Positions 52,841-63,301 of a stretch of DNA of 64,000 nucleotides are shown piece by piece. The position numbers were made by a program, and so were the translations under genes. Position 1 is the stretch's first letter; every line of letters begins with the position of its first letter. The notes beneath the pieces were generated by a model, which made no database searches, was not told where the DNA came from, and saw only the letters and a program-made list of their open reading frames with translations. The DNA comes from an uncultured Pelagibacteraceae bacterium (GTDB taxonomy: Bacteria; Pseudomonadota; Alphaproteobacteria; Pelagibacterales; Pelagibacteraceae). The stretch lies in NCBI GenBank assembly GCA_902579465.1, contig CACHGV010000002.1:147186-211185 (forward strand). Direction: 5' to 3'.

Positions 52841-53990
52841 TTACAATTGGAATTACCCCACAACTGTTTGGGTAGGGAAAGATAGAGCTAAGGATCTAGA
52901 AAAGGCTTGTGTTGAAATTAAAACTTTAAAACCATTATTAGTAACAGATAAAGACTTAATCAATTTAGAATTTATAAAAGATTTAGTAAATGATTTAGAA
53001 AAGAAATTTAAATTAACTACTTTTTTTAATTTCTCAGGAAACCCAACAGGAGAGAATGTCGATGAAGGTGTTGAAATTTTCAAAAAAAATAGTTGCGATA
53101 GTGTAGTAGCTATTGGAGGTGGAAGTGCATTAGACGTCGGCAAAGCCATAGCTTTTATGTCAGGACAATCAAGACCTATTTGGGATTTTGAGGATATTGG
53201 TGATTATTGGAAAAGGGCGGATGAAAAAAATATCTGTCCAATAATTGCAATTCCAACAACTGCTGGAACTGGTTCAGAAACTGGCAGAGCATCAGCAATA
53301 ATAAATTCCAAAACTGGAATAAAAAAAATAATTTTCCACCCAAAATTTTTACCATCTATTGTCATATTAGACCCAGTTCTTACTAAAGAACTTTCTCCCC
53401 GTTTAACAGGAGCTACAGGAATGGACGCATTAGCACACAATTTAGAGGCATTTTGTGCTCCTGGTTTCCACCCAATGGCTGATGGAATAGCGATTGAGGG
53501 TATGAGGTTGATAAAAAAATCTCTTTTAAAAGCTGTAAAGAATGGAAGTGATTTAGATGCCAGATCTGATTTGTTAGCTGCAGCAAGTATGGGATCTACT
53601 GCATTTCAAAAAGGCTTAGGTGCTATTCATTCACTAAGTCATCCACTTAATGCACAATTTAATCTTCATCACGGGTTGTCTAATGCAATATTTATGCCAT
53701 ATGTTTTAAGTTTTAATAAAGAAGATATTGAGGAAAGAATTATTTCTATTTGTGATTACCTTAAATTAAGTAAAAGTTTTGATGCTTTTCTTGAATGGAT
53801 ACTAGAGCTACGAAAAGAATTAAATATTCCACATAAACTGTCAGATGTAATAGAAACAAATAAAATGAACTTAGATGATTTGTCGAAGATGGCTCTTGAT
53901 GATCCATCAACATCTTCAAATCCAAAAAAATTGACTAAAAATGATATGAAAGTTATGTATGAGCATAGTATTTCAGGTAAATTATTTTGA
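52833..53990 (+). CDS. Iron-containing alcohol dehydrogenase
   Basis: About 385 aa from the ATG at 52833 (overlapping the hydrolase stop); a TTG at 52821 is the alternative. Family PF00465: 'VVAIGGGSALDVGKAIAFM' near 93 binds NAD, 'PIIAIPTTAGTGSETGRAS' near 137 follows, and the metal ligands are the Asp and His in 'GMDALAHNLEAFC' and two His in 'GAIHSLSHPLNAQFNLHHG'. It oxidises an alcohol or reduces an aldehyde; in this operon a glycerol- or glycerate-derived substrate is plausible. Confidence 0.88.
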   Translation: MTNYNWNYPTTVWVGKDRAKDLEKACVEIKTLKPLLVTDKDLINLEFIKDLVNDLEKKFKLTTFFNFSGNPTGENVDEGVEIFKKNSCDSVVAIGGGSALDVGKAIAFMSGQSRPIWDFEDIGDYWKRADEKNICPIIAIPTTAGTGSETGRASAIINSKTGIKKIIFHPKFLPSIVILDPVLTKELSPRLTGATGMDALAHNLEAFCAPGFHPMADGIAIEGMRLIKKSLLKAVKNGSDLDARSDLLAAASMGSTAFQKGLGAIHSLSHPLNAQFNLHHGLSNAIFMPYVLSFNKEDIEERIISICDYLKLSKSFDAFLEWILELRKELNIPHKLSDVIETNKMNLDDLSKMALDDPSTSSNPKKLTKNDMKVMYEHSISGKLF

Positions 53991-54775
53991 TGAAAAAAAT
54001 ATTAATAGTTGAGGGAAATTTAAGAGAAGAGAATCAGAGTTTTACTGATGGTGGGATTAAAACACATACAGAAAGTCTAAAAGATAGCATTGCCTATTTT
54101 ACTGATAAAATTGAAATAGATGTTGTAAATCCCTCATCCGATAAAAATATATCTGACAAAGTAACAGATCTCGATAAATATCATGGACTTATATGGGGAG
54201 GAAGTAGTCTAAATATTTATAATGACACCATTGAAATAAGAAGACAGATCGAATTTATGAGAGAGTGTCAAAAAAAAATTAAAAAAATATTAGCTATTTG
54301 CTGGGGACTCCAGGTTGCGGTTACAGTAGCAGGAGGGCTAGTAAAAAGATGCACAAACGGATCTCACAGAGGCATAGCGCTTAATATTGAAATAAATAAT
54401 GATGGATTGCAACATCCAATATATAAAAATAAAGGTAAAATTTTTAATACACCCGCTTTTAATTTTGATGAAGTTACAAAATTGCCAAAAAATTCAAAAT
54501 TGCTAGCCTCAAATCCTATAAATAAAGTTATGGGAGTAAATTTTCAGTCTGCAGCAAGTGATATATGGGGTATTCAATATCATCCTGAAATTACTTATGA
54601 TAAAATGATAAGCCTTATACATTTCAGAAAAGAACGTCTTTTAAACAATAATGCTTTTGTTGATGAACAAGAGATAAATAATCATGTAAGAATGATTGCT
54701 GAAGAAAATAAGATTACAAATAAAGATCTTAGAATGCGTGAACTTGAAAACTGGCTTAATTATCTTTTAAAATAG
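53990..54775 (+). CDS. Class-I glutamine amidotransferase-like protein
   Basis: 261 aa from the ATG at 53990, overlapping the previous stop (TGATG). The triad is visible: Cys in '[11 protein letters not shown]' near 104, and His-x-Glu in '[11 protein letters not shown]' near 196. It is a free-standing GMP-synthase-like GATase domain; such proteins hydrolyse gamma-glutamyl bonds or supply ammonia to a partner. No partner synthetase is adjacent. A role in hydrolysing gamma-glutamyl amine intermediates is possible but unproven. The stop overlaps fhs by 9 bases, tail to tail. Confidence 0.8.
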   Translation: MKKILIVEGNLREENQSFTDGGIKTHTESLKDSIAYFTDKIEIDVVNPSSDKNISDKVTDLDKYHGLIWGGSSLNIYNDTIEIRRQIEFMRECQKKIKKILAICWGLQVAVTVAGGLVKRCTNGSHRGIALNIEINNDGLQHPIYKNKGKIFNTPAFNFDEVTKLPKNSKLLASNPINKVMGVNFQSAASDIWGIQYHPEITYDKMISLIHFRKERLLNNNAFVDEQEINNHVRMIAEENKITNKDLRMRELENWLNYLLK

Positions 54776-56443
54776 ACCCTCTGTTTCACCTTTTTTATTA
54801 ATACGAATTGAGTCAGCCGCTGGTACTTTGGGTAATCCTGGCATTGTCATTATTGCACCGCATACAACAACGATGAATTCTGCTCCTGATGATAGTCTTA
54901 CTTCTCTTATTGGTAATACATGACCTGAAGGTGCTCCCTTTAGATTTGGATCAGTGGAAAAACTATATTGAGTTTTTGCAATACAAATTGGTAATGATTG
55001 ATAACCTCTTTCTTCAAAAGCTTTTAATTGATCTCTTATTTTAGTATCTGCAACTACTTCGCTTGCTCTATAAAGTTCCTTCGCGATTGTTTCTATTTTT
55101 TTAAATAATGAAGTTTTATCATCATATAAAAATTTAAAATTACTATCTTTTTCACATTGTTTAACTACATCATTTGCTAAATCTATTGCACCTTCTCCAC
55201 CTTTTTCCCAATGCTTTGATATAGAGGCTTTAATATCCTTTTGTTCACAAAACTTTGTAACTTCATCAATTTCTTTATCAGTATCTAAAACAAAGTGGTT
55301 TATAGCTACTGTTACAGGTAAACCAAATTTTTGAATATTTTCTATATGTCTTTCTAAATTAACCAGCCCCTTTTTAACTGCATCGACATTTTCATTTTTT
55401 AATTCGTCTTTTTTTACTCCTCCATGCATCTTCAGCGCTCTTATAGTTGCAACAATCACAACACAACTTGGTTTTAATCCTGATTTTCTACATTTAATAT
55501 CTAGAAATTTTTCTGCACCTAGGTCAGCACCAAATCCAGCTTCTGTTACTACATAATCAGAAAGTTTTAATGCTGTTTTAGTTGCTAAAACAGAATTACA
55601 TCCATGAGCAATATTTGCAAATGGTCCACCATGAATGATCGCAGGATTGTTTTCCAGAGTTTGTGTTACGTTCGGTCTAATAGCATCTTTTAACAATACA
55701 GTCATTGGACCGTGTGCATTTAAATCTTTTGCATATATCGGTTTTTTATCTCTAGTATAAGCAACAGTAATGTTACCAATTCTATTTTCAAGATCATGCA
55801 AATCATTTGATAGACAAAAGATTGCCATTATTTCTGAAGCAACTGTAATATCAAAGCCATCTTCTCTCGGAAATCCATTTGCAACACCTCCAAGATTTAT
55901 ATTTATAGATCTCAAAGCTCGATCATTCATATCGAGAACTCTTTTCCAAACTATTCGTCTAACATCTATGTTTAATTTGTTTCCCCAATATATATGGTTA
56001 TCTATTAATGCAGATAAAAGATTATGTGCAGATGTGATTGCATGAAAATCTCCTGTAAAGTGTAAATTAATTTGTTCCATTGGAACTACTTGAGCATATC
56101 CACCACCAGCAGCTCCACCCTTCATTCCAAAAGAGGGACCGAGACTTGGTTCTCTTAAACAAACAATAGATTTTTTACCTATTTTATTTAGTCCATCTGA
56201 CAATCCTACAGAGGTTGTTGTCTTTCCTTCTCCTGCAGGTGTGGGCGTAATTGCAGTTACTAATATTAATTTCCCATCCTTTTTTTCTTCAAATTTTTCA
56301 AGGTATTCAAGTTTGATTTTAGCTATATACCTACTTATTGGACTATATGCCTCAGTTTTGTCGGGCACTCCCACTCCATCCAAAATTTCTTGGATAGGTT
56401 TCATTTTTGCTTCACGAGCTATTTGGATATCTGATTTTGGCAT
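54767..56443 (-). CDS. fhs: Formate-tetrahydrofolate ligase
   Basis: 558 aa, the standard length. It links formate, ATP and THF to 10-formyl-THF. The nucleotide loop is '[20 protein letters not shown]' near 70-89, and '[20 protein letters not shown]' near 110 and '[16 protein letters not shown]' near 281 are family blocks. In a methyl-group oxidiser it can run toward formate and ATP. It is divergent from the soxBDAG-like genes over 128 AT-rich bases. Confidence 0.95.
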   Translation of the reverse strand: MPKSDIQIAREAKMKPIQEILDGVGVPDKTEAYSPISRYIAKIKLEYLEKFEEKKDGKLILVTAITPTPAGEGKTTTSVGLSDGLNKIGKKSIVCLREPSLGPSFGMKGGAAGGGYAQVVPMEQINLHFTGDFHAITSAHNLLSALIDNHIYWGNKLNIDVRRIVWKRVLDMNDRALRSININLGGVANGFPREDGFDITVASEIMAIFCLSNDLHDLENRIGNITVAYTRDKKPIYAKDLNAHGPMTVLLKDAIRPNVTQTLENNPAIIHGGPFANIAHGCNSVLATKTALKLSDYVVTEAGFGADLGAEKFLDIKCRKSGLKPSCVVIVATIRALKMHGGVKKDELKNENVDAVKKGLVNLERHIENIQKFGLPVTVAINHFVLDTDKEIDEVTKFCEQKDIKASISKHWEKGGEGAIDLANDVVKQCEKDSNFKFLYDDKTSLFKKIETIAKELYRASEVVADTKIRDQLKAFEERGYQSLPICIAKTQYSFSTDPNLKGAPSGHVLPIREVRLSSGAEFIVVVCGAIMTMPGLPKVPAADSIRINKKGETEGLF

Positions 56444-56571
56444 TTAGTTAAAAATTTATAATTGTTTAATGTGCAAAATGTCTATACTTTTTTGGTTTGA
56501 TTTTAAACATCTAAAAAATATATATATAAAAAATAAGAAAAAAATTATGTTTAATTGGATAAAATTATAAA

Positions 56572-57828
56572 ATGCAAAAATACTCAGTTTTTAGCCTTAT
56601 TAAAAATGCATTCTCAGATCATCAGAATTGGGAAGTAGCATGGAAAGATCCAACTCCTAAAAAAGAATATGATGTGATTATCATAGGTGGTGGGGGTCAT
56701 GGTTTAGCAACTGCATACTATTTAGCTAAGGAGCACAATATTACAAATGTAGCTATTATTGAAAAAGGCTGGATAGGTGGAGGTAACGTTGGAAGGAACA
56801 CTACAATAATTAGATCAAACTATATGCATGATGACAATGCTTTGTTCAGTGAATTTGGCATGGATCTATGGAGAAAGATGAGTCAGGATTTGAATTACAA
56901 TGTAATGTTTTCTCCAAGAGGAATAATTAATCTTGCCCATTCAGATGCACAAATGAATGCGTACTCTAGAAGAGGAAATTCAATGCGATTAAATGGAATT
57001 GATGCAGTTTTATTAAATAGGGAAGAGGTTCAAAAAAGAATTCCAATGGCAGATTTTTCTGACAATGTACGATTTCCAATTTTTGGAGGTTTGATGCAAC
57101 CAAGTGCTGGGACTGCTAGACACGATGCTGTTGCTTGGGGATATGCAAGGCAAGCAGACTCGATGGGTGTTGACATAATTCAAAATTGTGAAGTTACAGG
57201 ATTTGATGTTACTAATGGTAAAATAATTGGTGTAAGAACTTCTAGAGGAGATATCAAAGCGAAAAAAGTTGGTTTGTGTGTTGCAGGTAGCACAAATATT
57301 TTAGCAGAAATGTTAAATATGACATTACCAATTGAAACTCATCTTCTTCAAGCATGTGTATCAGAACCTGTTAAACCTTTACTTGACCATGTTGTTACAT
57401 TTGGTGCAGGTCACTTTTATTGTAGCCAATCAGATAAAGGAGAGATGGTTATGGGTGGAGACTTGGACGGATACAATAGTTACTCTCAAAGAGGAAATTT
57501 ACCAACACTCCAACACGTATTGACTGAAGGTATTGCAATGTTTCCATTTCTAAGCAAATTAAAAATGCTTAGAACTTGGGGTGGAATTATGGATATGTCA
57601 ATGGACGGTTCACCAATTATTGATAAAACACATATTGATGGCTTATACTTAAATTGTGGCTGGTGTTATGGTGGATTTAAAGCTACTCCTGCTTCAGGGT
57701 GGACTTTTGCTCACACAATTGCACAGGATAGAGTTCATGAATTAAATGCAGGTTACAGTTTAAATAGATTTAATACTGGTGATTTAATTGATGAAAAAGG
57801 TCTTGGTACCAAAACTTGGATATCTTAA
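56572..57828 (+). CDS. soxB: Sarcosine oxidase / N-methylglutamate dehydrogenase beta (SoxB/MgdA) subunit
   Basis: 418 aa, catalytic FAD subunit of the four-part enzyme. FAD site 'VIIIGGGGHGLATAYYLAK' near 35-53; His184 in 'GTARHDAVAWGYARQ' corresponds to the covalent FMN-binding histidine of heterotetrameric sarcosine oxidases. The C-terminal 'GWCYGGFKATPASGWTFAH' is conserved. Sarcosine oxidase and N-methylglutamate dehydrogenase (MgdABCD) share this architecture; with gmaS-mgsABC in the same window the latter is equally likely. The next gene starts immediately after the stop. Confidence 0.88.
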   Translation: MQKYSVFSLIKNAFSDHQNWEVAWKDPTPKKEYDVIIIGGGGHGLATAYYLAKEHNITNVAIIEKGWIGGGNVGRNTTIIRSNYMHDDNALFSEFGMDLWRKMSQDLNYNVMFSPRGIINLAHSDAQMNAYSRRGNSMRLNGIDAVLLNREEVQKRIPMADFSDNVRFPIFGGLMQPSAGTARHDAVAWGYARQADSMGVDIIQNCEVTGFDVTNGKIIGVRTSRGDIKAKKVGLCVAGSTNILAEMLNMTLPIETHLLQACVSEPVKPLLDHVVTFGAGHFYCSQSDKGEMVMGGDLDGYNSYSQRGNLPTLQHVLTEGIAMFPFLSKLKMLRTWGGIMDMSMDGSPIIDKTHIDGLYLNCGWCYGGFKATPASGWTFAHTIAQDRVHELNAGYSLNRFNTGDLIDEKGLGTKTWIS

Positions 57829-58098
57829 ATGCTCTATATATTCTGTCCACATTGTGGATTAAGATCACAGAATGAGTTTGCTTATGGCGGAGATGCAACA
57901 GTAAAACGACCAGAGCTTAATAAGGAAATAAGCGACAAGGATTGGGATAATTTTGTTTATTTAAGAAAGAGTCCTAGAGGAAAACACCTAGAGTTATGGC
58001 ACCATATATCTGGCTGCAGACAATGGATTAAAGTTGAAAGAGACACTTCAACTCACGAAATTTTTAAAACCTATAAAGCAGATGAACTGACTGAATAA
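57829..58098 (+). CDS. soxD: Sarcosine oxidase / N-methylglutamate dehydrogenase delta (SoxD/MgdB) subunit
   Basis: 89 aa. The zinc-binding pattern is C-P-H-C at residues 6-9 with a later His and Cys in 'ELWHHISGCRQWIKVERD' near 57-74, typical of SoxD, the small structural subunit. It starts at the base after the soxB stop and overlaps soxA by one base. Confidence 0.92.
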   Translation: MLYIFCPHCGLRSQNEFAYGGDATVKRPELNKEISDKDWDNFVYLRKSPRGKHLELWHHISGCRQWIKVERDTSTHEIFKTYKADELTE

Positions 58099-61094
58099 TG
58101 TCACAAGATTTTAGATTAAATAACATTGGAATGGTAAATAGAAATAAAAAAATTTCTTTTACATTTAATGGTAAAAAATATTTTGGTTATGAAGGAGATA
58201 CTATTGCTTCTGCTTTAATAGCAAATGGAGTGCATCTTGTTGGGAGAAGTTTTAAATATCATAGACCCAGAGGTTTCTTTGGAGTTGGTGTTGATGAACC
58301 TTATGCAATTTTACAATTAGAAAGAAATAATGAGAGAGATCCTAATATTAGAGCTACTGAACAGGAGATTTTTGAAGGTTTAGAAGTTAAAAGTGTAAAC
58401 TGTTGGCCTAGTGTAAACTTTGATATTGGTGCAATTAATAATTTCTTAAAAATGTTTTTTCCAGCTGGGTTTTATTATAAAACTTTTATGTGGCCACCAA
58501 GCTTTTGGTATAAAATTTATGAACCTTTTATAAGAATGGCAGCAGGTTTTGGAGAAGCATCAATCAAACATGATAAGGAAAGATACGAACATAAATATGA
58601 ATATTGTGATTTATTGATTACTGGGTCAGGGCCTTCAGGTTTAGCCAGTGCATACGCAGCAGCGAAAAACGGTGCACGTGTAATTTTAGCTGAAGACAAA
58701 CCAAGGTATGGAGGAAGTTTATTAACTAGTGATGTAAATATTGGCAATCAAACTGGTACTGAGTGGTCAGAGAAAATAATTACAGAGTTAAAGTCAATGT
58801 CTAATGTAATTGTAAAAAATAGATCACAGGTATTTGGTTATTACGATCATAACATGCTGGTAATGTCAGAAAGAATAAGTGATCACTTGCCCAAAACACA
58901 AAAATATTTACCCAAACAACGTTTGTGGTACATAAGAGCAAAAGAAGTTCTGATTTCATCAGGTTCAATTGAAAGGCCGTTAGTATTTGGTAATAACGAT
59001 ACCCCAGGTGTAATGTTATCTTCAGCTGCTAAAGAATACATGAAGGTTTATGGAGTTTTAGTTGGAAAAAAACCATTGATATTTACTAATAATGACAGTG
59101 GATATGAAACTGCTATAGAATTCAAAAAAAATGGCGTAAATCCACTAATTTTAGATACTAGAAAAGAACCATCTTCTGACATTATTACTGAAGCTAAAAA
59201 TTTAGGAATTGAAATTAAGTTTTCCTATGTAGTAGTGGCTGCTAAGGGATACAAAAAAGTCAAATCAGCAGATATTGCAAAAATATCTGATAATAAAAAA
59301 GATTTATCAAATATAGAAAATATAAAATGTGATTGTATCTGTGTTTCAGGGTTTTGGACGCCATCAATTCATTTAGCATCTCAATCTGGAAATAAATCTG
59401 AATTTAATGAAAAAATAGATGCTTTTATTCCAAAAAAATCTAAACAAAAAGAAAATACTATTGGTTCAGCAAATGGTAAATTTACTTTAGAAGAAACCAT
59501 TAACGAAGCATTTGATAAAGGATATGAAGTCTCAAACAAAATAACAGAAAATAATAATAAAGTTTCTATTCCAACTGTAGTTGAGAAAAAATCTACAGAG
59601 CACGACAAGTTTTGGTGTGTTCCATTACCAAAAGGCAAATCCTATAAAAGATTTTTAGATTTTCAAAACGATGTGGCTGTAACAGATATAGAGCTGGCTT
59701 TAAGAGAAGGTTTTAGATCAATAGAACATGTAAAAAGATATACCACTCTTGGAATGGCAACAGACCAAGGTAAGACAAGTAATCTTAATGGTTTACAATT
59801 AGTGTCAGACATTGAAAATAAAGTTGTACCACAAGTTGGCCACACTACATTTAGGCCACCTTATACACCTGTTTCAATTGGAGCGATTGTTGGAAGAGAA
59901 GTTGGCAAACATTCTAAACCGACAAGAAAATCACCAATGCACGAATGGCATGAAAAAAATAATGCAGTATTTGTTGATGCTGGAGTTTGGTTAAGACCAA
60001 GATACTACAAGCAAGGAAATGAAACATTATTTGAAGCCTCAAAAAGAGAAGCAAAAAATGTAAGAAAAAATGTAGGTGTATGTGATGTAACTACTTTAGG
60101 AAAAATAGATGTTAAAGGTCCCGATGCTGCAGAATTTTTAAATAGAGTTTATACTAATGCATGGCTTAAGCTACCAGTTGGTAAAGCAAGATATGGAGTA
60201 ATGCTAAGAGAAGATGGAATTGTAATGGATGATGGAACAACAACAAGAATTTCCGAAAATCATTACCACATGACAACTACAACAGCTCAGGCAGCAAATG
60301 TTTTGTCTCATTTAGAGTATTATTTGCAGTTAGTTTGGCCAGAATTAAATGTTAATGTAGTTTCGACAACAGAGCAGTGGGCTGGTGCTGCAATAGCAGG
60401 CCCAAATTCAAGAGCATTATTAATGAAATTATTTCCAAATACTGATGTATCTAATGAAGGTCTACCATTTATGGGTTACAAGGAAGCTGATTTATTTGGC
60501 ATTCCTGCAAAGATTTATAGAATTTCATTTTCAGGAGAGCTTGCTTATGAAGTTAATGTGGAGTCAGACTATGGTAATTTCATGTGGGAAAAAATTATCG
60601 AAGTTGGTAAAGAATTTCAAATACAGCCATACGGAACTGAGGCCTTATCGACATTAAGGATAGAAATGGGTCACGTTGCTGGCTCTGAGCTTGATGGGAG
60701 AACAATTCCTCATGATGCATCGCTTGAAGGTTTAGTAAGTAAGAAAAAAGACTTTATTGGTAAAAGATCTTTAAGCAGATCAGCTTTTACAAAACCAGAT
60801 AGAGAAAAAATAGTAGGTGTTGTTCCATTAGACAAAACAACAAGTATTCCTGAAGGTTCATATATTGTTAAAGACCCTAAAGCAAAACTTCCAAACCCTA
60901 AATTAGGTCATGTTTCAGCATCATGTTGGAGTGTTGAGTATGATAATCCATTCTCACTTGCGATAATTAAAGATGGTAAAAATATGATAGGACAAAAGCT
61001 ATTTGCTATGTCACCTTTAAAAAATAAAACTATTCCTGTGGAAATTGTTTCATCTCATTATGTTGATCCTGAAGGAAAGAGAGTAAGAGCATGA
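58098..61094 (+). CDS. soxA: Sarcosine oxidase / N-methylglutamate dehydrogenase alpha (SoxA/MgdC) subunit
   Basis: 998 aa. The N-terminal 'FTFNGKKYFGYEGDTIASAL' and 'GRSFKYHRPRGFFGVGVDEP' form the Fer2_4-like domain; 'CDLLITGSGPSGLASAYAAA' near 172 binds NAD/FAD; the C-terminal GcvT-type domain (from about 625, 'WLRPRYYKQGNE' onwards) binds tetrahydrofolate and turns the released methyl carbon into methylene-THF. 'GFYYKTFMWPPSFWYKIYEP' near 125 is also seen in MgdC proteins. Overlaps soxG by 4 bases. Confidence 0.9.
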   Translation: MSQDFRLNNIGMVNRNKKISFTFNGKKYFGYEGDTIASALIANGVHLVGRSFKYHRPRGFFGVGVDEPYAILQLERNNERDPNIRATEQEIFEGLEVKSVNCWPSVNFDIGAINNFLKMFFPAGFYYKTFMWPPSFWYKIYEPFIRMAAGFGEASIKHDKERYEHKYEYCDLLITGSGPSGLASAYAAAKNGARVILAEDKPRYGGSLLTSDVNIGNQTGTEWSEKIITELKSMSNVIVKNRSQVFGYYDHNMLVMSERISDHLPKTQKYLPKQRLWYIRAKEVLISSGSIERPLVFGNNDTPGVMLSSAAKEYMKVYGVLVGKKPLIFTNNDSGYETAIEFKKNGVNPLILDTRKEPSSDIITEAKNLGIEIKFSYVVVAAKGYKKVKSADIAKISDNKKDLSNIENIKCDCICVSGFWTPSIHLASQSGNKSEFNEKIDAFIPKKSKQKENTIGSANGKFTLEETINEAFDKGYEVSNKITENNNKVSIPTVVEKKSTEHDKFWCVPLPKGKSYKRFLDFQNDVAVTDIELALREGFRSIEHVKRYTTLGMATDQGKTSNLNGLQLVSDIENKVVPQVGHTTFRPPYTPVSIGAIVGREVGKHSKPTRKSPMHEWHEKNNAVFVDAGVWLRPRYYKQGNETLFEASKREAKNVRKNVGVCDVTTLGKIDVKGPDAAEFLNRVYTNAWLKLPVGKARYGVMLREDGIVMDDGTTTRISENHYHMTTTTAQAANVLSHLEYYLQLVWPELNVNVVSTTEQWAGAAIAGPNSRALLMKLFPNTDVSNEGLPFMGYKEADLFGIPAKIYRISFSGELAYEVNVESDYGNFMWEKIIEVGKEFQIQPYGTEALSTLRIEMGHVAGSELDGRTIPHDASLEGLVSKKKDFIGKRSLSRSAFTKPDREKIVGVVPLDKTTSIPEGSYIVKDPKAKLPNPKLGHVSASCWSVEYDNPFSLAIIKDGKNMIGQKLFAMSPLKNKTIPVEIVSSHYVDPEGKRVRA

Positions 61095-61678
61095 CGGTGA
61101 TTTCTGCATTACAAAATATCCATGTCGAGGGTTCCTTTGGAAACTTTGAAAATAAATCTGAAAATGAATTATTAAAAATTAAAGAATTAAAAAATTTATT
61201 AATCGTTCAAATATTTCAGTATAAAAATTCTTCAATTAAAATTGATGATATAAATTTTAACAATTTAAAATTTGTAAATCAGGCACAAAAAGTAGTTTCA
61301 AATGAAAATATAAGAGTTTTGTGGAATTCACCAAATAATTGGCTTTTAGTTTCTCATAAAAAAGAATTGTTAAAAGAAATTTACAGCACTTTTAATGAAA
61401 ATGATTTTGCTGTTACAGACCTTTCTCATTCTAAAGCAACGATAGAATTAGAAGGACCATACGTAAAAGAAGTTTTAAAAAAAGGATGTCCTTTTAATTT
61501 TAACATTTTAACAAAAAATATGAGTATTAACTCAGCTTATAATGGAATTTCTTTTATAGTCGATATGGTTGAAAACGAACCAGAAAAAGTAAGAATTTTT
61601 TCTCTAAGAAGTTTTGGGGAATCTCTATACCATTCTATCACTGATGCTTCTTTAGAATTTGGCTATAAATGTAATTAG
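61091..61678 (+). CDS. soxG: Sarcosine oxidase / N-methylglutamate dehydrogenase gamma (SoxG/MgdD) subunit
   Basis: 195 aa, diverged GcvT-fold small subunit. 'IRVLWNSPNNWLLVSHKKEL' near 75 and 'VTDLSHSKATIELEGPYVKE' near 110-129, plus 'FSLRSFGESLYHSITDASLE' near the end, match SoxG. It is the last of the four coupled genes; its stop is 4 bases from the convergent transporter gene. Confidence 0.85.
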   Translation: MTVISALQNIHVEGSFGNFENKSENELLKIKELKNLLIVQIFQYKNSSIKIDDINFNNLKFVNQAQKVVSNENIRVLWNSPNNWLLVSHKKELLKEIYSTFNENDFAVTDLSHSKATIELEGPYVKEVLKKGCPFNFNILTKNMSINSAYNGISFIVDMVENEPEKVRIFSLRSFGESLYHSITDASLEFGYKCN

Positions 61679-61681
61679 TTA

Positions 61682-63295
61682 TTATTCTTCAGTTTTAAAT
61701 CTAGATTTCTGAATAAATAAAACAAATAGTACTGGTATAATTAAGGTAATAATTGTTACTGTTATTAATAACAATCCTAGCTCAGAATAGTCTGCAGTAG
61801 TTAAAATTGCGTTTGTAACCTTATCTTTTACTTCTCTTGTAATTGTAAAAATTTCATTGAGATATTTTGTTAATAAAGCACTCGCAGACAAAGCTAAATT
61901 AGTAAATGAGGCAAAAACTGCAAAAAAAGTTGCTTTTAAATGTGAAGGTGCATTCTTAGCAATCCAAGCCAAAAGTGGAATCATAGATATTTGACCCAAT
62001 GGAGATTCTAATGCCGTATTAATTATTGCTATAAATTTTGCGTCAACAATTCCGTTTGTCAACGAAGAAGTCCAGTTGTGAAATCCATAATACATTCCAA
62101 CACTTGGTAAAAATAATATTGATCCTGCAATTGATAAAATTATTATGATTTTTGCAATGGAATTTTTTGCCATGAACGGTCTAAGCATTATTATTCCAAC
62201 TAATGTAAGTATAGAAGCTAATAAAGACAGTATAGAAAAAAATTGTTCATTAAATTGAAGTTCATCAATTTCAAACCAAGATAAGCCAGGTCCAGGTCCA
62301 GGCATGGCTCTGAATATAAAAATAATTATAGCAGTTCCAACTATAGTAAATCTTAACTTTTCAGGTAACTCTTTAATAAGTTTATTCATAAGGAATAAAA
62401 TGATTAACATAGAACCAAAAAAAACAATTTCTTGTGCAAATGGAAGTCCTAACGAACCGACACTCAATGTAAAAATTACAAAAATTAAACTACCACCTAG
62501 TATCCACCAATTAACTTTTGTTTTTTCATGATTAAAATTACCTTCTTCATCAGATAGACCCTGTCTAATTAAAATGTTTTTCTTTTTATTTTTTAAATAC
62601 ACTGCAAAAATAACACCTAAAATTGAAACCATTGGTATTATTAATGCGTAAAGATATATTGATCCGTATAATTGTATTTTTTCAGCCTGTTCAAGATTGT
62701 CTACTCCTTTAAATAATATCACATTGGCAAGGGCAACCAAAACTGTTCCACCTATAATTGCAAATCTTCCAAGTGTTTGCATCGTTGTATGCATAATCTT
62801 AACTTGGTCTGTTGTAAATTTTTCTCCATTTTCATTAATTAAAGGAACTGCTTCAACTGTCATTGCATCAGCAACAACATCTTGAACTACATAACCAATA
62901 GGAGCTAAAAGAACGCTTATTACAAACCAAGTTTCAACTTTTAAATAAGATGACATTTGTTCTGTATGAATTATTAGCCCATACATTATTAATAAACTTA
63001 TTCCAATTAATGAGGCGCCAACGTAGACCATGTAATTCTTTTTATTCCAGATTAAATCTACTAAATGCCCTAGTGGCATTTTTAAAGCCCAAGGTATTCC
63101 TGCCCAGAAACCCAACCCTGCAAGAAATGCTGCAGATAAATTCAAATAATCTTTTACAAAGAAAGTACCTACTATACCTGTTAGGCCAGATATACCTGCT
63201 GCCACATAAATCATTAAGGGAGGCAAATAAGACAATTTAAATTGTCTTCCTAAATCAAACAGTGTTGAATCTATAAATTGAACTATTTTATTCAT
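61682..63295 (-). CDS. Folate-biopterin transporter (BT1/FBT) family MFS protein
   Basis: 537 aa with about 12-13 membrane helices. The block 'PIGYVVQDVVADAMTVEAVP' near 131-150 is the signature region of the BT1/FBT branch of the MFS, and 'WALKMPLGHLVDLIW' near 69-83 is the first-half MFS loop. Members carry folates or pterins in plants, protists and cyanobacteria. Lying tail to tail with THF-dependent soxBDAG genes and near fhs, folate transport is attractive here, but the family also contains other substrates. Confidence 0.75.
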   Translation of the reverse strand: MNKIVQFIDSTLFDLGRQFKLSYLPPLMIYVAAGISGLTGIVGTFFVKDYLNLSAAFLAGLGFWAGIPWALKMPLGHLVDLIWNKKNYMVYVGASLIGISLLIMYGLIIHTEQMSSYLKVETWFVISVLLAPIGYVVQDVVADAMTVEAVPLINENGEKFTTDQVKIMHTTMQTLGRFAIIGGTVLVALANVILFKGVDNLEQAEKIQLYGSIYLYALIIPMVSILGVIFAVYLKNKKKNILIRQGLSDEEGNFNHEKTKVNWWILGGSLIFVIFTLSVGSLGLPFAQEIVFFGSMLIILFLMNKLIKELPEKLRFTIVGTAIIIFIFRAMPGPGPGLSWFEIDELQFNEQFFSILSLLASILTLVGIIMLRPFMAKNSIAKIIIILSIAGSILFLPSVGMYYGFHNWTSSLTNGIVDAKFIAIINTALESPLGQISMIPLLAWIAKNAPSHLKATFFAVFASFTNLALSASALLTKYLNEIFTITREVKDKVTNAILTTADYSELGLLLITVTIITLIIPVLFVLFIQKSRFKTEE

Positions 63296-63301
63296 TAACT
63301 C

